Shown here one piece after another: positions 8,811-18,354 of a stretch of DNA of 64,000 bases. The DNA is taken from the NCBI RefSeq assembly GCF_001545115.1, contig NZ_FCNU01000028.1, forward strand, positions 124,001 to 188,000. The letters are read 5' to 3'. Position 1 is the first letter of the stretch. Each line of letters opens with the position of its first letter. The position numbers and the translations under genes are program-made. Source of the DNA: Candidatus Protochlamydia phocaeensis. GTDB lineage: Bacteria; Chlamydiota; Chlamydiia; Chlamydiales; Parachlamydiaceae. The notes under the pieces were generated by a model. It was not told the origin of the DNA. It was given only the letters and a program-made list of their open reading frames with translations, and did not search any database.

Positions 8811-10895
8811 TTAAGATTGGGGAGTAGGATTAGGGGATGTCTTGAGCCAGCAGCGGAGCACCTCTGCCACACTCCAAGCTTGAGCTATGCAGCCGCGGGG
8901 AGTATAGGGTTCGACTGCATCAAAAATTTCGCTAATGGATCCGACGCCTGCATCGCTGAGATGGCGTTCGAATCCATCTAAAAAACGGCGGGCACCTTCC
9001 CGATCTTCCGGATAAATTTTAATCCAAGCATCAATAAAAGGACCGATCAACCAGGCCCAGACAGTTCCTTGGTGATAGGCCGCGTCTCGCGAGCGCAAGT
9101 CGCCATCATAGCGAGATTTATAGTCGGGATTATCAGGCGCGAGCGAGCGCAGGCCGTAGGGAGTTAGCAAGCGTTCCTTGACAACGTCAATGACAGATTT
9201 CCAGCGGGAAGGATCTAAAATGGGATGTTTAAGCGAAATGGCTAATAATTGATTGGGACGGCAAGCGGCATCTGTATTTTTTTCTCCATCCACGACATCA
9301 TAAAGATAGCCTCCCTCTGCATACCAAAAACGCGTATTAAAAGAGTGGTAAGCTTTATCGGCATGCGCCTTAAGGGATAAGGCAGACTCTTCACCTTTTT
9401 CTTCTCTTAGCCAATTTTCTAGTAAACGCAGGGCGTTGTACCAAAGCGCGTTAATTTCTACCGTCTTTCCTCTTCTTGGCGTGACAACCCAATCGCCAAC
9501 TTTTGCGTCCATCCAGGTTAATTGAAAACCTTCTGCCCCTTGTTTGAGCAGGCCGTCGTGCGGATCAACTCCAATACCGAAGCGTGTTCCTTTCAAGTGG
9601 TGATAGACAATGTTCATCAAGGTGGGAAGCAGAAATTTGAGCGTTTCGCGGTCGCCGGTTAGCGTGACATAGCGATCGATCGCATGGAAAAACCACATTG
9701 TTGCGTCTGCTGTATGATAGAGCCCTTCATTTTGCCCTTCTGGAAACAGGTTGGGAATCAATCCATCTTTAACGTAATGGGCGAATGTTCTTAGAATCCA
9801 CCGCGCCTCATGATGCCTTCCTGTGCTAAGGGTCAATCCTTCTAGAGAAATCATTGTATCGCGGCCCCAGTCTGTAAACCAATGATAGCCGGCAATAATC
9901 GTGCGTGTTTCATCGCCGGCAGCATGAGCGCGCGCGGCGTCTTCTACGCGGCTGGCTGGCACAATGATGAATTGATCGGCTGCTAAAACAAGCTCTCCGC
10001 CTACTTCTGTTCGGGCTTCCATCGGAGCTGTAAAAAGCAACTGGTTGCGCCGCTCTTTTTCGGCTCTAAAAGCCTCTTCGCTGCTCATGGCATGGATAAT
10101 TTCCCATGCTTCTGTTGAAGCGATTAAAGTTGCTTGCTGATCGGCTTTAAGGTCAACTTTGAAATAGCCAGGGCTCCACAAGTCTCCTACCGATTCATAG
10201 CCTCTTTTTGACTCCAGGCGGAAGAAAATGTGGCTCATCATGCGGCTTTCCAAAGTGAATTTGGCCCGATGGCCTTCGACTTTCAATTTAAGAGGGGGTA
10301 AATGGGCATTCGAAATCTCATATTGATTTTGGATAGCCGTAATAATATAGGGCTTATCCATAATCGTATTGACCGGCGCTTCATGCGGACGGAAATGGAA
10401 GGAGGGTTGTAGGAGCAGGCGCGCTTGTCCGTCTTGGGATAGCATTTTATAAGAAATGAGCACGGTATTTTGCAGATGGATCAGCAAAAGTCTTTTTTCA
10501 ATGAGAATGCCGTTGATCTCAAATAGCCAGACGGGCATGCCGCCTTCTAATCGGAATTCTTTGAGGTATTTCATGCCTTCTAAATGAATTTCGCCGTCTG
10601 ATTTTTCCTCACAGCCAATCCAGAAGCGTTTACCATCCGGAAAAATGACTTGCTCCGATAAATGATTGAGCATGATCGTTCTTCCAAAAGGAGGCGGCAA
10701 AGCAGCGACGAGTACGCCATGATATTTGCGGGTCGTGATCCCGGAGACCGAGCTTGAGGCGTATCCTCCCAGTCCGTTAGTTACGATCCATTCCGCACGC
10801 AGAAACTTTTCCGATTCCGCATAGGGATCTACTGCCGATTCTTCGGGCTTGAGCTTAATCAAGGGAACCTGTCGAATTAGCTTTTGGCTAGGCAT
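8811..10895 (-). CDS. Glycogen debranching enzyme (amylo-alpha-1,6-glucosidase type)
   Basis: Predicted to hydrolyse alpha-1,6 branches of glycogen or maltodextrin. At 694 residues it has the single-chain prokaryotic debranching architecture. An N-terminal domain carries TNGLGGYASSSVSGITTRKYHG (residues 39-60), in which the conserved Gly-rich loop and RKYHG are typical. A C-terminal (alpha/alpha)6 glucosidase domain carries WFTDWGRDTMISLEG (339-353), LFPEGQNEGLYHTADATMW (383-401) and WMDAKVGDW (461-469), where the acid residues D345 and D463 are plausible catalytic groups. Its start lies within the 3' end of the upstream trehalohydrolase gene (8-base overlap), so the two are coupled. It is distinct from the GlgX-type debrancher. 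Confidence 0.9.
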   Translation of the reverse strand: MPSQKLIRQVPLIKLKPEESAVDPYAESEKFLRAEWIVTNGLGGYASSSVSGITTRKYHGVLVAALPPPFGRTIMLNHLSEQVIFPDGKRFWIGCEEKSDGEIHLEGMKYLKEFRLEGGMPVWLFEINGILIEKRLLLIHLQNTVLISYKMLSQDGQARLLLQPSFHFRPHEAPVNTIMDKPYIITAIQNQYEISNAHLPPLKLKVEGHRAKFTLESRMMSHIFFRLESKRGYESVGDLWSPGYFKVDLKADQQATLIASTEAWEIIHAMSSEEAFRAEKERRNQLLFTAPMEARTEVGGELVLAADQFIIVPASRVEDAARAHAAGDETRTIIAGYHWFTDWGRDTMISLEGLTLSTGRHHEARWILRTFAHYVKDGLIPNLFPEGQNEGLYHTADATMWFFHAIDRYVTLTGDRETLKFLLPTLMNIVYHHLKGTRFGIGVDPHDGLLKQGAEGFQLTWMDAKVGDWVVTPRRGKTVEINALWYNALRLLENWLREEKGEESALSLKAHADKAYHSFNTRFWYAEGGYLYDVVDGEKNTDAACRPNQLLAISLKHPILDPSRWKSVIDVVKERLLTPYGLRSLAPDNPDYKSRYDGDLRSRDAAYHQGTVWAWLIGPFIDAWIKIYPEDREGARRFLDGFERHLSDAGVGSISEIFDAVEPYTPRGCIAQAWSVAEVLRCWLKTSPNPTPQS

Positions 10896-12798
10896 GCGCT
10901 GGCTCGGCTTTTTTGGGAATCAAGACAAGTGTTGCATGTCCTAGAATGCGCCAATGATTGTCTGTAGAAACCGGAGGCGTTCCTCCTCCTCCATAGCGCG
11001 AATTCTCGCTAGACCATAGGAGTTCCCAGTCCGTTCCTTCCGGAGAGGCTAGTAGGGGCTCTGGGGAAGGGCTTAAAATAAAGTCAACGCCAAAATTGAC
11101 AATGACTAAGCGCACATCTTCATAATCCCCAAAATACCGCAGAACAAAAGCATCCGGGCTTAACACAGCCCCATCTACTCCGCCCAAACGCGGCGTATTG
11201 AAGACAGGGTCATGGCGGCGGATGCGCAGCAGATCGCGATGCAAGGCATACGTTTGAGAATGGCTTTCACGCTCTGTAAAATTAAGTTTGCATTTGAGGA
11301 AAGTCTCTTCGTCAGCCGGTACAGGTAGGCTAGCTTGGATTTCAGGGGTGGCAATGCTGGCAAATTGTTTAAAATATTCGCGACGTCCTTGGAAGATTAG
11401 TTCTGCAAGCTCTTCATTGTGATCGGCAAAGTAATAAAAAGGAGTAGAGGCGCCAAATTCTTGTCCCTGAAACAAAAGCGGAGTGCCAGGGGCTAGCAGC
11501 ATGAGGGCGGTCATGGCGCGGAAGTTGCCGGGATCGGTGATCTGCTGGATGCGGAAGCCATGGGCTGAATTGGCGACCTGATCATGATTTTGAATGAAGT
11601 TTATAAACGCAGATGGATTAAGGTGCAGACTAGGTGTTCCTCTCTTTTTTTCATGCCAGCGGTACCATTGCCCCTGGTAGAGATAGCCATATTTAATGGC
11701 CGAAATAAATTCCTGAGGAGTACCCAAGTAATCCGTATAGTAAGCTTCATTGCGGCCTGTCAATCTCACAAGGGCCGTATGATGGAAGTCATCATTCCAT
11801 AGTCCATCTAATCCATATCCGCCTTCTTCAATGGGATGAACGTGCTTGGTCAGCTGACTTTCATTTTCGGCAATGATATAGGTATGCCGGTTAGGGGCCG
11901 ATTGACGTACTTGCTTGGAAATTTCACTCAGGATATGGGGCGTGGAATCGTCGAAAATACTTTGCGTCGCATCCAATCGCAGTCCGTCAAAGTGATATTC
12001 TTCAATCCAATAGCCTGCATTGGCAATATAAAAGGCTCGCACCTCTTCTGAATCGGGCCCATCAAAGTTGATGGCGTCTCCCCATTCCGTCACATGCTTA
12101 TGCGTAAAATAATGAGGGGAGAACTTGCTTAGATAATTACCGTCAGGTCCAAAATGGTTGTAAACAACGTCCAAAATGACGGCTATTCCTAATGCATGGG
12201 CATGATCGATAAAGCTGCGCAGCTCATCCGTTTCCCCATAGAGATGAGTAGGCGCAAAAATGTTGACTCCATCATACCCCCAACCGAATCGGCCGGGAAA
12301 TTCATTGACAGGCATCATTTCAATCACGGTAATGCCTAAGTCCGCCAATTCAAGCAGCTCGCGCTTGGCGCTCGTCCATGTCCCTTGATGGGTAAAGGTC
12401 CCTATATGCATTTCATAGATGACCCTGCCTTCTAATTGAACCCCTTTCCAGTGTTGATCAGTCCACTTAAATTTTTTATGGTCTATGACTTGCGAAGGCC
12501 CATGAGGGCCTTTGGGCTGATAGCGCGAAGCGGGATCCGGATAGAACGGCTCTTTGCCATCGATTCTGAAGCGATAGAGCGATCCCTCCTGCGCGTGGGA
12601 TATCAAACCGGAAAAATAGCCCTTTTCTTCCCTTTCTAAGGCAAAAAATTGAGGAGATTGCTCCGCTTCTTGAAAAGCAGATCCTTCCATCACGACTTCC
12701 ATTGTCTGCGCGATGGGAGCCCAAACGCGAAAATGAACGCCTCCCTCTACGATTTCAGCACCGATTGGCAAACGCCTGGATAATTGTAAAGTTTCCAT
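10888..12798 (-). CDS. treZ: Malto-oligosyltrehalose trehalohydrolase (TreZ family, GH13)
   Basis: Predicted to release trehalose from maltooligosyl trehalose. The 636-residue protein has an N-terminal CBM48-like beta domain (GVHFRVWAPIA) and a GH13 barrel: DVVYNH (residues 210-215), nucleophile D276 in GLRLDATQ, acid/base E311 in YIIAENES, and D406 in FIQNHDQVAN. The TreZ-typical IYEMHIGTFT and WGYDGVNIFAPTHLYG distinguish it from branching enzyme GlgB. Its partner TreY, which makes the substrate, is not in this window. The overlap with the debranching gene suggests joint use of glycogen-derived maltodextrins. GlgB-like activity is a less likely alternative. Confidence 0.88.
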   Translation of the reverse strand: METLQLSRRLPIGAEIVEGGVHFRVWAPIAQTMEVVMEGSAFQEAEQSPQFFALEREEKGYFSGLISHAQEGSLYRFRIDGKEPFYPDPASRYQPKGPHGPSQVIDHKKFKWTDQHWKGVQLEGRVIYEMHIGTFTHQGTWTSAKRELLELADLGITVIEMMPVNEFPGRFGWGYDGVNIFAPTHLYGETDELRSFIDHAHALGIAVILDVVYNHFGPDGNYLSKFSPHYFTHKHVTEWGDAINFDGPDSEEVRAFYIANAGYWIEEYHFDGLRLDATQSIFDDSTPHILSEISKQVRQSAPNRHTYIIAENESQLTKHVHPIEEGGYGLDGLWNDDFHHTALVRLTGRNEAYYTDYLGTPQEFISAIKYGYLYQGQWYRWHEKKRGTPSLHLNPSAFINFIQNHDQVANSAHGFRIQQITDPGNFRAMTALMLLAPGTPLLFQGQEFGASTPFYYFADHNEELAELIFQGRREYFKQFASIATPEIQASLPVPADEETFLKCKLNFTERESHSQTYALHRDLLRIRRHDPVFNTPRLGGVDGAVLSPDAFVLRYFGDYEDVRLVIVNFGVDFILSPSPEPLLASPEGTDWELLWSSENSRYGGGGTPPVSTDNHWRILGHATLVLIPKKAEPAHA

Positions 12799-12877
12799 GA
12801 CTGGGCCATCCTATCAATGAATTTTTCTCTTCATAACATTACCAAGATTGAAATGTCAAAAATAACTTATAAGAGCG

Positions 12878-12921
12878 TGTCGCCGAATTGCTAATCTAGG
12901 CCATTAAAAAATTCGGCGACA
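12878..12921. terminator. 12-bp inverted repeat between two minus-strand genes
   Basis: TGTCGCCGAATT (12878-12889) pairs perfectly with 12910-12921 around a 20-base loop, 16 bases past the stop of the 924-residue protein gene. It probably terminates that gene. The loop contains TAATGGCCTA on the minus strand, also present in the palindrome at 15801, so it may belong to the same repeat family. Confidence 0.6.
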
Positions 12922-12936
12922 GTCAATTTCTCCTAT

Positions 12937-15711
12937 TTACTCCCTGCGTTGGCTATCGTAGACATAGCGGAATAGCAGATCGAAATAGGGGCGTCTTTGA
13001 TGGGTGAATTTGCGCAAAAGATAAATGGTGGCTTCGCCTGTATTTTCTTGCTTCTCCGTCCGGATGAAATGGTTAGGGGTTTGAGGGTGATCATACTCAT
13101 AAATTTCTATATTTGGCTCGCTTTCTTTAGGGGAAGTAAAATTGAGTAATCGATTTTCAAAGTCTTTAAAAGCAGCCGTTAAAATTTTTTGCTCGGCTGT
13201 TAATGCATCTGACTTTACGAAAAGCCATTGGCGAGTACGGACAAAATTCCGATATTCCGGGTGATTGTCCAAGATAGAGCGGACTTGCTGGACAAGTTTG
13301 TCTAAGTATGTAGCGTGATAAGATAGATAAAGACCCGCTTCTACAGCTGCTTGATAGCAGTCTTTTTTAGGATCCGAGTAGGGAAATGGAAGAACGCCAA
13401 AACTAGGGAGAGGACGGGTTGGCTTTTTTTCGGCAGATGACATTTCAGCCGGGGGAGCAAGCGTTTGTGGAATAGGTGCCGACAGAGAGGGCGGTTTCAA
13501 TGGGGTGGACAAAGAATCGAACGGCAGGTTGAGCTGGCCGATTGTTTGCGAGGAAATCTGCTGCCAAAAAACGCAATGGAAAGGAATGGATGCGTCTGCC
13601 TTAGCTTCGGGAAAATGATATGTTTGCTGAGCATGGAGGGCAAAGCAAGCGGGGGATTTTGAGATAAATTGGGCGAGCGCCTGCATGGCCCTTTCCTTAT
13701 TGCCGTTTGCTTGATTATTAGAATCGTCTAAGAGAGGATCGAGGGTATGCAAAAAACGTTGAATGGATTCATCTTGATTAAGAGAAACTTTGGTTAACCC
13801 CGACAAGGGATGGATGTGAATATTCAAGCAATAAATTTTTAAAGAAGAAGAGGCATCGATGATAAAGCAAGGATGAATAGAAGAGGATAAATAAACGTGT
13901 TGGATAGACTTTTCTAAGCCCTGAATATGGAAAAGCCACTCTTTCATTTTTAATTGAAAAAAGAGCGGGCTGAAATATTGAAGCAGAGGGAGGGCTTGTT
14001 GATAAGAGGGATCGGGAATCGATAGCTCGAGGCTTTTCCTTTTAGATTGAGGAATAATGGCTTCTTTGACTATGGGATGGCACTCAAAAGCCTTAGAGAC
14101 TCTAAGCTTTAGAAAAAGGGCGAAGTGGTGGGCGAGCGTTTTCTGATAGTCCATGGGTAATGGAAGGCTGTCCCATAGGTGCAAGGGCTCGCCTAATTGA
14201 GCGAGGTCGATTGCCAAAGCGCCTTGATTATCTAGAAGGATATGAGAAATTTTTGGAGACTTCAAATGAGCTTGTGTCCATTGCTGATCCAATTGTTGCG
14301 CAAAATAACCATAGGCTTTTTTTAGTAAAGCCAGATGGTCTTTCTTAAAAATTTCATTAAGATGAAAGAAAAGATCTCTTTCCGTATAAGCAAGCGGCGG
14401 CAATGCTTGCATTTGCTTCAAAAGCTCAGGAGCGGGAGCCGATGAAAAATAAAAACGAACAAAGTCCGGATAGTTGGGATGAGGAATTTGATCTTCCGCA
14501 AAAAGGCCATCTTTTCTCATTTGCTCAATTGCCTCATGGACGGGTTTAGCCAGGACCTGGTGGAAAGGAGAAAGAGGAAAGCAAGACTGCAAAAGTTCTT
14601 GGGCACATAAAGAAGCGGGAAAGCGATAAATTCCATAAGCTTGATATAGCTGCCGCAGAAATCCTTTTTGAAAGGCAAGCTTGTAAGGCGAAGGGGCAAA
14701 ATGAATTTTATCTAAAGAATAGGGAGTGTAGAGATTGGCTCCCAAGGAGAATAAAAAGGGAATAAGAGAAAATTTGCCAAGCATTAAGGCTTTGGTCAAA
14801 GGTGTATGGGCAATAGAGTACGGATAATGGTAGGTTTGATTAAGCTTTTGGCTTCCACTTTCCTGTAAAGGGGGAAGGGGATTGTTACTCGGATCTGCCA
14901 GGTGCAATAGAATCTGCCGGATTTGAGGGGTAATAATCAAGCGCTCATTAAAGCCAGGAGAATAATTTAGCACCTGAGAGGATTGCTGAGGTGAAAAGGC
15001 TTGAAAAGCCCAGCTGATGGACTCGATAAGATGGTAATAATGGAAGCTATCGTGAGAACATAATTGTTTTTGAGCTTCTTTGTTCCATATAGAGCTGCTT
15101 TGAAGTCTTGCCAATTCCCAAAATGCATTTAAGGTATGAACAGGTTCTTCATATGCTATTTTGGATAGGTCATTTATGCATGTAAAAAGCGGAAAATGGT
15201 CTTTGCAGGCCTCAAAATAAGAGGCAAAGTCTCCTTGATAAAAAGCCGTTAAATAAAGAGGCTGCCCATTTCTTATCTGGCCTGGATTCGCCCCTAAGTT
15301 AGTAAGAATCTTGACCAAGTCGAATTTCTGACGCTTAAGAGCAAAGCTCAGCATGGTAAATTCGGGTGATTCAGCTTCTTGGCTTAATTTAAAAGGCTTA
15401 TCGATTTGGCTATGGCAGAGAGGATTAAAACTAATCAATTGATAATAACCGATTGTATTGCCTTCTTCAACATGGCGGACAAATTCTGCCATTAAAGCAT
15501 TCCACTTCGAATCAGTTAATACTTGAGCCTTTGCAATGAACGGGCCAGAAGGATTTTGCGAAGAAGAAAATGAAGGCCGAAGAGCAGGCCCTAAGGGCGA
15601 ATGAGCAAGTCCTCTTGGATTAATAGGATTATTTGCCAGGGTGGCAGCTTGCGCTGTATTAAACGCGTGTATGGGAACCGATCCGAAAGAAAAAGCAGAA
15701 TGTGGGTACAT
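12937..15711 (-). CDS. Large protein with ankyrin-like repeats, function unknown
   Basis: A 924-residue protein with no recognisable catalytic motif. Two stretches look like degenerate ankyrin repeats: FALKRQKFDLVKILTNLGAN (about residues 101-120) and TPLTKALMLGKFSLIPFLFS followed by LGAN (about 303-326). The central part is helical and rich in Phe/Tyr/Leu. A Pro-rich linker near residues 735-775 (TPLKPPSLSAPIPQTLAPP) separates a C-terminal domain of about 150 residues. No signal peptide is evident. The start ATG follows a strong AGGAGG. Ankyrin-bearing proteins of amoeba symbionts are often secreted, but nothing here proves secretion. The gene appears monocistronic, with a terminator downstream. 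Confidence 0.6.
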   Translation of the reverse strand: MYPHSAFSFGSVPIHAFNTAQAATLANNPINPRGLAHSPLGPALRPSFSSSQNPSGPFIAKAQVLTDSKWNALMAEFVRHVEEGNTIGYYQLISFNPLCHSQIDKPFKLSQEAESPEFTMLSFALKRQKFDLVKILTNLGANPGQIRNGQPLYLTAFYQGDFASYFEACKDHFPLFTCINDLSKIAYEEPVHTLNAFWELARLQSSSIWNKEAQKQLCSHDSFHYYHLIESISWAFQAFSPQQSSQVLNYSPGFNERLIITPQIRQILLHLADPSNNPLPPLQESGSQKLNQTYHYPYSIAHTPLTKALMLGKFSLIPFLFSLGANLYTPYSLDKIHFAPSPYKLAFQKGFLRQLYQAYGIYRFPASLCAQELLQSCFPLSPFHQVLAKPVHEAIEQMRKDGLFAEDQIPHPNYPDFVRFYFSSAPAPELLKQMQALPPLAYTERDLFFHLNEIFKKDHLALLKKAYGYFAQQLDQQWTQAHLKSPKISHILLDNQGALAIDLAQLGEPLHLWDSLPLPMDYQKTLAHHFALFLKLRVSKAFECHPIVKEAIIPQSKRKSLELSIPDPSYQQALPLLQYFSPLFFQLKMKEWLFHIQGLEKSIQHVYLSSSIHPCFIIDASSSLKIYCLNIHIHPLSGLTKVSLNQDESIQRFLHTLDPLLDDSNNQANGNKERAMQALAQFISKSPACFALHAQQTYHFPEAKADASIPFHCVFWQQISSQTIGQLNLPFDSLSTPLKPPSLSAPIPQTLAPPAEMSSAEKKPTRPLPSFGVLPFPYSDPKKDCYQAAVEAGLYLSYHATYLDKLVQQVRSILDNHPEYRNFVRTRQWLFVKSDALTAEQKILTAAFKDFENRLLNFTSPKESEPNIEIYEYDHPQTPNHFIRTEKQENTGEATIYLLRKFTHQRRPYFDLLFRYVYDSQRRE

Positions 15712-15800
15712 AAAACCTCCTGGTAAAATTTATCCAAAATCAGGATTAGAACTGGGTCATATGCCAATTGAAGGTGGCATTTACGAGATAGAAACACCTT

Positions 15801-15853
15801 AAGAGGGTATTAAAACTGCTAATGGCCTAATTCGAATTCTCTTCCATTAGCAG
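15801..15853. repeat. Intergenic palindromic repeat, family 2 copy
   Basis: AAGAGGGTATTAAAA leads into a perfect 10-bp hairpin, CTGCTAATGG (15816-15825) with CCATTAGCAG (15844-15853), whose loop holds AATTCGAATT. The left part aligns with the reverse strand of 27955-27988 across about 35 bases (GAGGGT-ATTAAA-GCTAATG-CCT-ATTCGA), so the two are copies of one element. Confidence 0.6.
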
Positions 15854-16151
15854 AAGATAATTTCAAATATCGATTATTATGGATTTAATATCTCCTCTAA
15901 GAGGCAGTCTCCAAATTTTCCTTTAGCCTTTAGGCAATCCTAGATCCTTTGTCTATCCTCTTAGCGAGAATTCAATTGCTTCAAAGAAGACAAGCTAGAA
16001 TTAAGGTAAGGCTCCAGGCAAATCCAAAGGCTGCCTTACATCCTTAGAAAGAATGGATAAGCCGGAAAAGGTTTTTAAATGGCAAATTTCAAGTTTAATA
16101 GCAAGTATTTAGAAGTATAAATTTCAGCCTGCATCTTGGCGTATTAATGAG

Positions 16152-16185
16152 GAGCGCGTGAGTATTTGATTGCTCTGACGCGCTC
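16152..16185. terminator. Hairpin downstream of adenine deaminase
   Basis: GAGCGCGT (16152-16159) pairs perfectly with ACGCGCTC (16178-16185). It lies about 45 bases past the adenine deaminase stop on the minus strand. No T-tract follows, so termination efficiency is uncertain. Confidence 0.5.
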
Positions 16186-16229
16186 TAAGTTATCCTGACA
16201 AATGAAGCAGTTTAAGAGTATCTGAAAAT

Positions 16230-17864
16230 TTAAACGTTCAGATCCGTAAAAGCGAACCGACTGCCATCAAATAAGCCTTTGTCGCTGAGCTTTAATGAAG
16301 GGATGACAAGGAGTGCCATAAAAGACAAAGTCATAAATGGCGCTCCAAGCGTGGTCCCTAACTCTTTAGCTTTGCGGTCCAAAATAACATACTCATCCGC
16401 TATCTTGTAGCCATCGTCTGCGCTCATAATGCCTCCAATGGGAAGCGGAAGAGAATAGGCCTGTCCGCGGGAAGCTACCGAAATTCCGCCTTTATGCTCT
16501 ATTAAGGCATTGACTGCTGCACACATGTCTTCGTCATTTGTTCCTACGCAAATAATGTTATGCGAATCATGGGCAATGCAAGAGGCAATGGCTCCTTCTT
16601 TCAATCCGAATTGATTGATAAATCCTATAGCGGGTTTAGCTTCTTGATAGCGGTTGACGACAGCTATTTTGAGCAGATCGCGCTTGACATCGGCAACAAG
16701 GTGATCTTGTTCGACTTTGGCATCCATGAGAACTTGATTTGTGATGAGTTGTCCGTCTAATACTTGGATGGTGCGCAGCTTGCCTGGCCGGCCTTTTATT
16801 GCAAAATCTGACGGCTTTTTAGCCAGGCAGTTGAAATGATTGACTATAGAGGCGGGTATGCGAGGAATAAGGGTTTTGCCTTCTTGGGCAACTAAGCGGC
16901 CTTTGATATAAGTTGATTTAACATTGAATTCGCGCAGGTTATCAACGACAATAAAATCGGCGGAATCGCCGGGGCGCAGAAGTCCGGATTCTAGCTGATA
17001 ATGCTGAACCGGATGGTAGCAGGCAGCGCGCAGGACATCCATTGTATCGTAGCCTTTTTCCACTATAGATCGCCTGACAAGCTGGTTAATATGGCCTTCT
17101 ATAAGTTCATGAGGATGTTTATCATCGCTGCAGAACATAACTTGAGAAGGATGGCTGCGGAGAAGGGGATGCAAAGCTTCGTAATTTTTAGCTGCAGAGC
17201 CTTCGCGGATAATAATTTTCATTCCGTAGCGAATTTTATCTAGGGCTTCTTCCAAAGTGAAACATTCATGGTCCGTTGTAATGCCTGCTTGGATATAGCG
17301 TTCTGCTTCTTCCCCCTTCAATCCGGGAGCATGCCCATCAATAGGCTTATGGTAGCGCTTGGCAATCGCAATTTTTTCCATGACGAGCGGATCGCGATGT
17401 AACACGCCGGGATAATTCATCATTTCGCTCAAGTAATGCAAATGATAATCGCTAAAAAGCTGCTGAATGCCCTTTGCCTCTATTGTCGCTCCAGACGTTT
17501 CAAATTCAGTGGCGGGAAAGCAGGGAGAAGCGCCAAAATAAAAATGAAAGGGAACTTGGCGTCCGGTTTCAATCATATAACGGATTCCCTCAATCCCTAA
17601 AATATTGGCAATCTCATGCGGATCCGATACAGTGGCGACCGTCCCATGCACGGTGGCAAGGCGGGCAAACTCTGAAGGGATCAGCATAGAACTTTCAATA
17701 TGGATGTGCGCATCAATGAATCCCGGCAAAAGATAATCCCTGCTTTGAATCCGATCGTCTGGATTGATGGAAGTTATTTTGCCCTCTGATACTGTAATGG
17801 TTCCCGGATAGATGCGTTTTTCAATGATATCTACAATCTGTCCTGATAGGGTAAACGTATCCAT
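16230..17864 (-). CDS. ade: Adenine deaminase
   Basis: Converts adenine to hypoxanthine and ammonia for purine salvage. The 544-residue length and amidohydrolase fold are right for the AdeC type. Metal-site motifs: GFIDAHIHIESSM (residues 48-60), SDPHEIAN, IDGHAPGL, TTDHE and SDDKHPHEL. The C-terminal adenine-deaminase domain has ASCIAHDSHNIICVGTNDEDM and GGISVASRGQ. The start follows GGGAG by 6 bases. It stands alone with intergenic regions of about 500 bases on both sides. For an intracellular bacterium it would help interconvert host-derived purines; that role is inference. Confidence 0.94.
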   Translation of the reverse strand: MDTFTLSGQIVDIIEKRIYPGTITVSEGKITSINPDDRIQSRDYLLPGFIDAHIHIESSMLIPSEFARLATVHGTVATVSDPHEIANILGIEGIRYMIETGRQVPFHFYFGASPCFPATEFETSGATIEAKGIQQLFSDYHLHYLSEMMNYPGVLHRDPLVMEKIAIAKRYHKPIDGHAPGLKGEEAERYIQAGITTDHECFTLEEALDKIRYGMKIIIREGSAAKNYEALHPLLRSHPSQVMFCSDDKHPHELIEGHINQLVRRSIVEKGYDTMDVLRAACYHPVQHYQLESGLLRPGDSADFIVVDNLREFNVKSTYIKGRLVAQEGKTLIPRIPASIVNHFNCLAKKPSDFAIKGRPGKLRTIQVLDGQLITNQVLMDAKVEQDHLVADVKRDLLKIAVVNRYQEAKPAIGFINQFGLKEGAIASCIAHDSHNIICVGTNDEDMCAAVNALIEHKGGISVASRGQAYSLPLPIGGIMSADDGYKIADEYVILDRKAKELGTTLGAPFMTLSFMALLVIPSLKLSDKGLFDGSRFAFTDLNV

Positions 17865-18354
17865 GAATTCTCCCGTCTGCTTAATAATTTAAGATATTAC
17901 TATATGTTTGAATGAATAGTTTAAGTCAAACAGGTAAATGTTTTTATTTATAAGCAAAAATAAATCCGTTTGACAGGATTGTTTTTGCTTCATCCTAAAT
18001 CATTTTTTGAATTCAACTTGGGATAGGAGGCGCTTAAGAAAATCTATTAAAACTCTAGTTCGGATGGTGGAGAGAAGACAAACGCCTGCTAGACTAACCA
18101 AGCCACGCGAGTGGCGCAGCTAAGGCGGTTGCGGATGATGTTAAATCCCTTCTTTTCAAGAAGCAATCGTAGTGGTTTTAATACATTCTCTAATTCATAA
18201 TGGGTTAGCTAAGAATAACCGGGCCAAGCTAGAAGCAATAATGATAAAAATAAGGCCGCCTATGAATTGGCTGGCTGGGAGAATTATTTTTTAAAGTTGT
18301 AAATTTTGCCCTGATTCTTGAAAATAGGAGCAGTCATTTTAGAAGGAGAAGATT
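17865..18354. other. Intergenic region before the acyltransferase-ligase gene
   Basis: About 490 bases without a credible ORF. It serves two divergent genes. It holds a compact potential stem-loop at 18083-18127 (with a GCCAC-GCGA-GTGGC tip) and a diverged copy of the TTAATACACCCTC motif at 18178-18190. No clear promoter consensus was recognised. Confidence 0.5.

Larger units (their letters stand above)
15712..16229. other. Intergenic region, adenine deaminase to 924-residue protein
   Basis: About 518 bases without a credible gene. It contains the palindromic repeat at 15801-15853 and the hairpin at 16152-16185. The remainder (15855-16150) shows nothing I can name. The promoter of the 924-residue protein gene should lie in the left part, but I see no clear consensus. 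Confidence 0.5.

Noticed and set aside
17865-18354. Possible tRNA in the structured stretch near 18083-18127
   Set aside because: No T-loop consensus, anticodon arm or 7-bp acceptor stem could be assembled.
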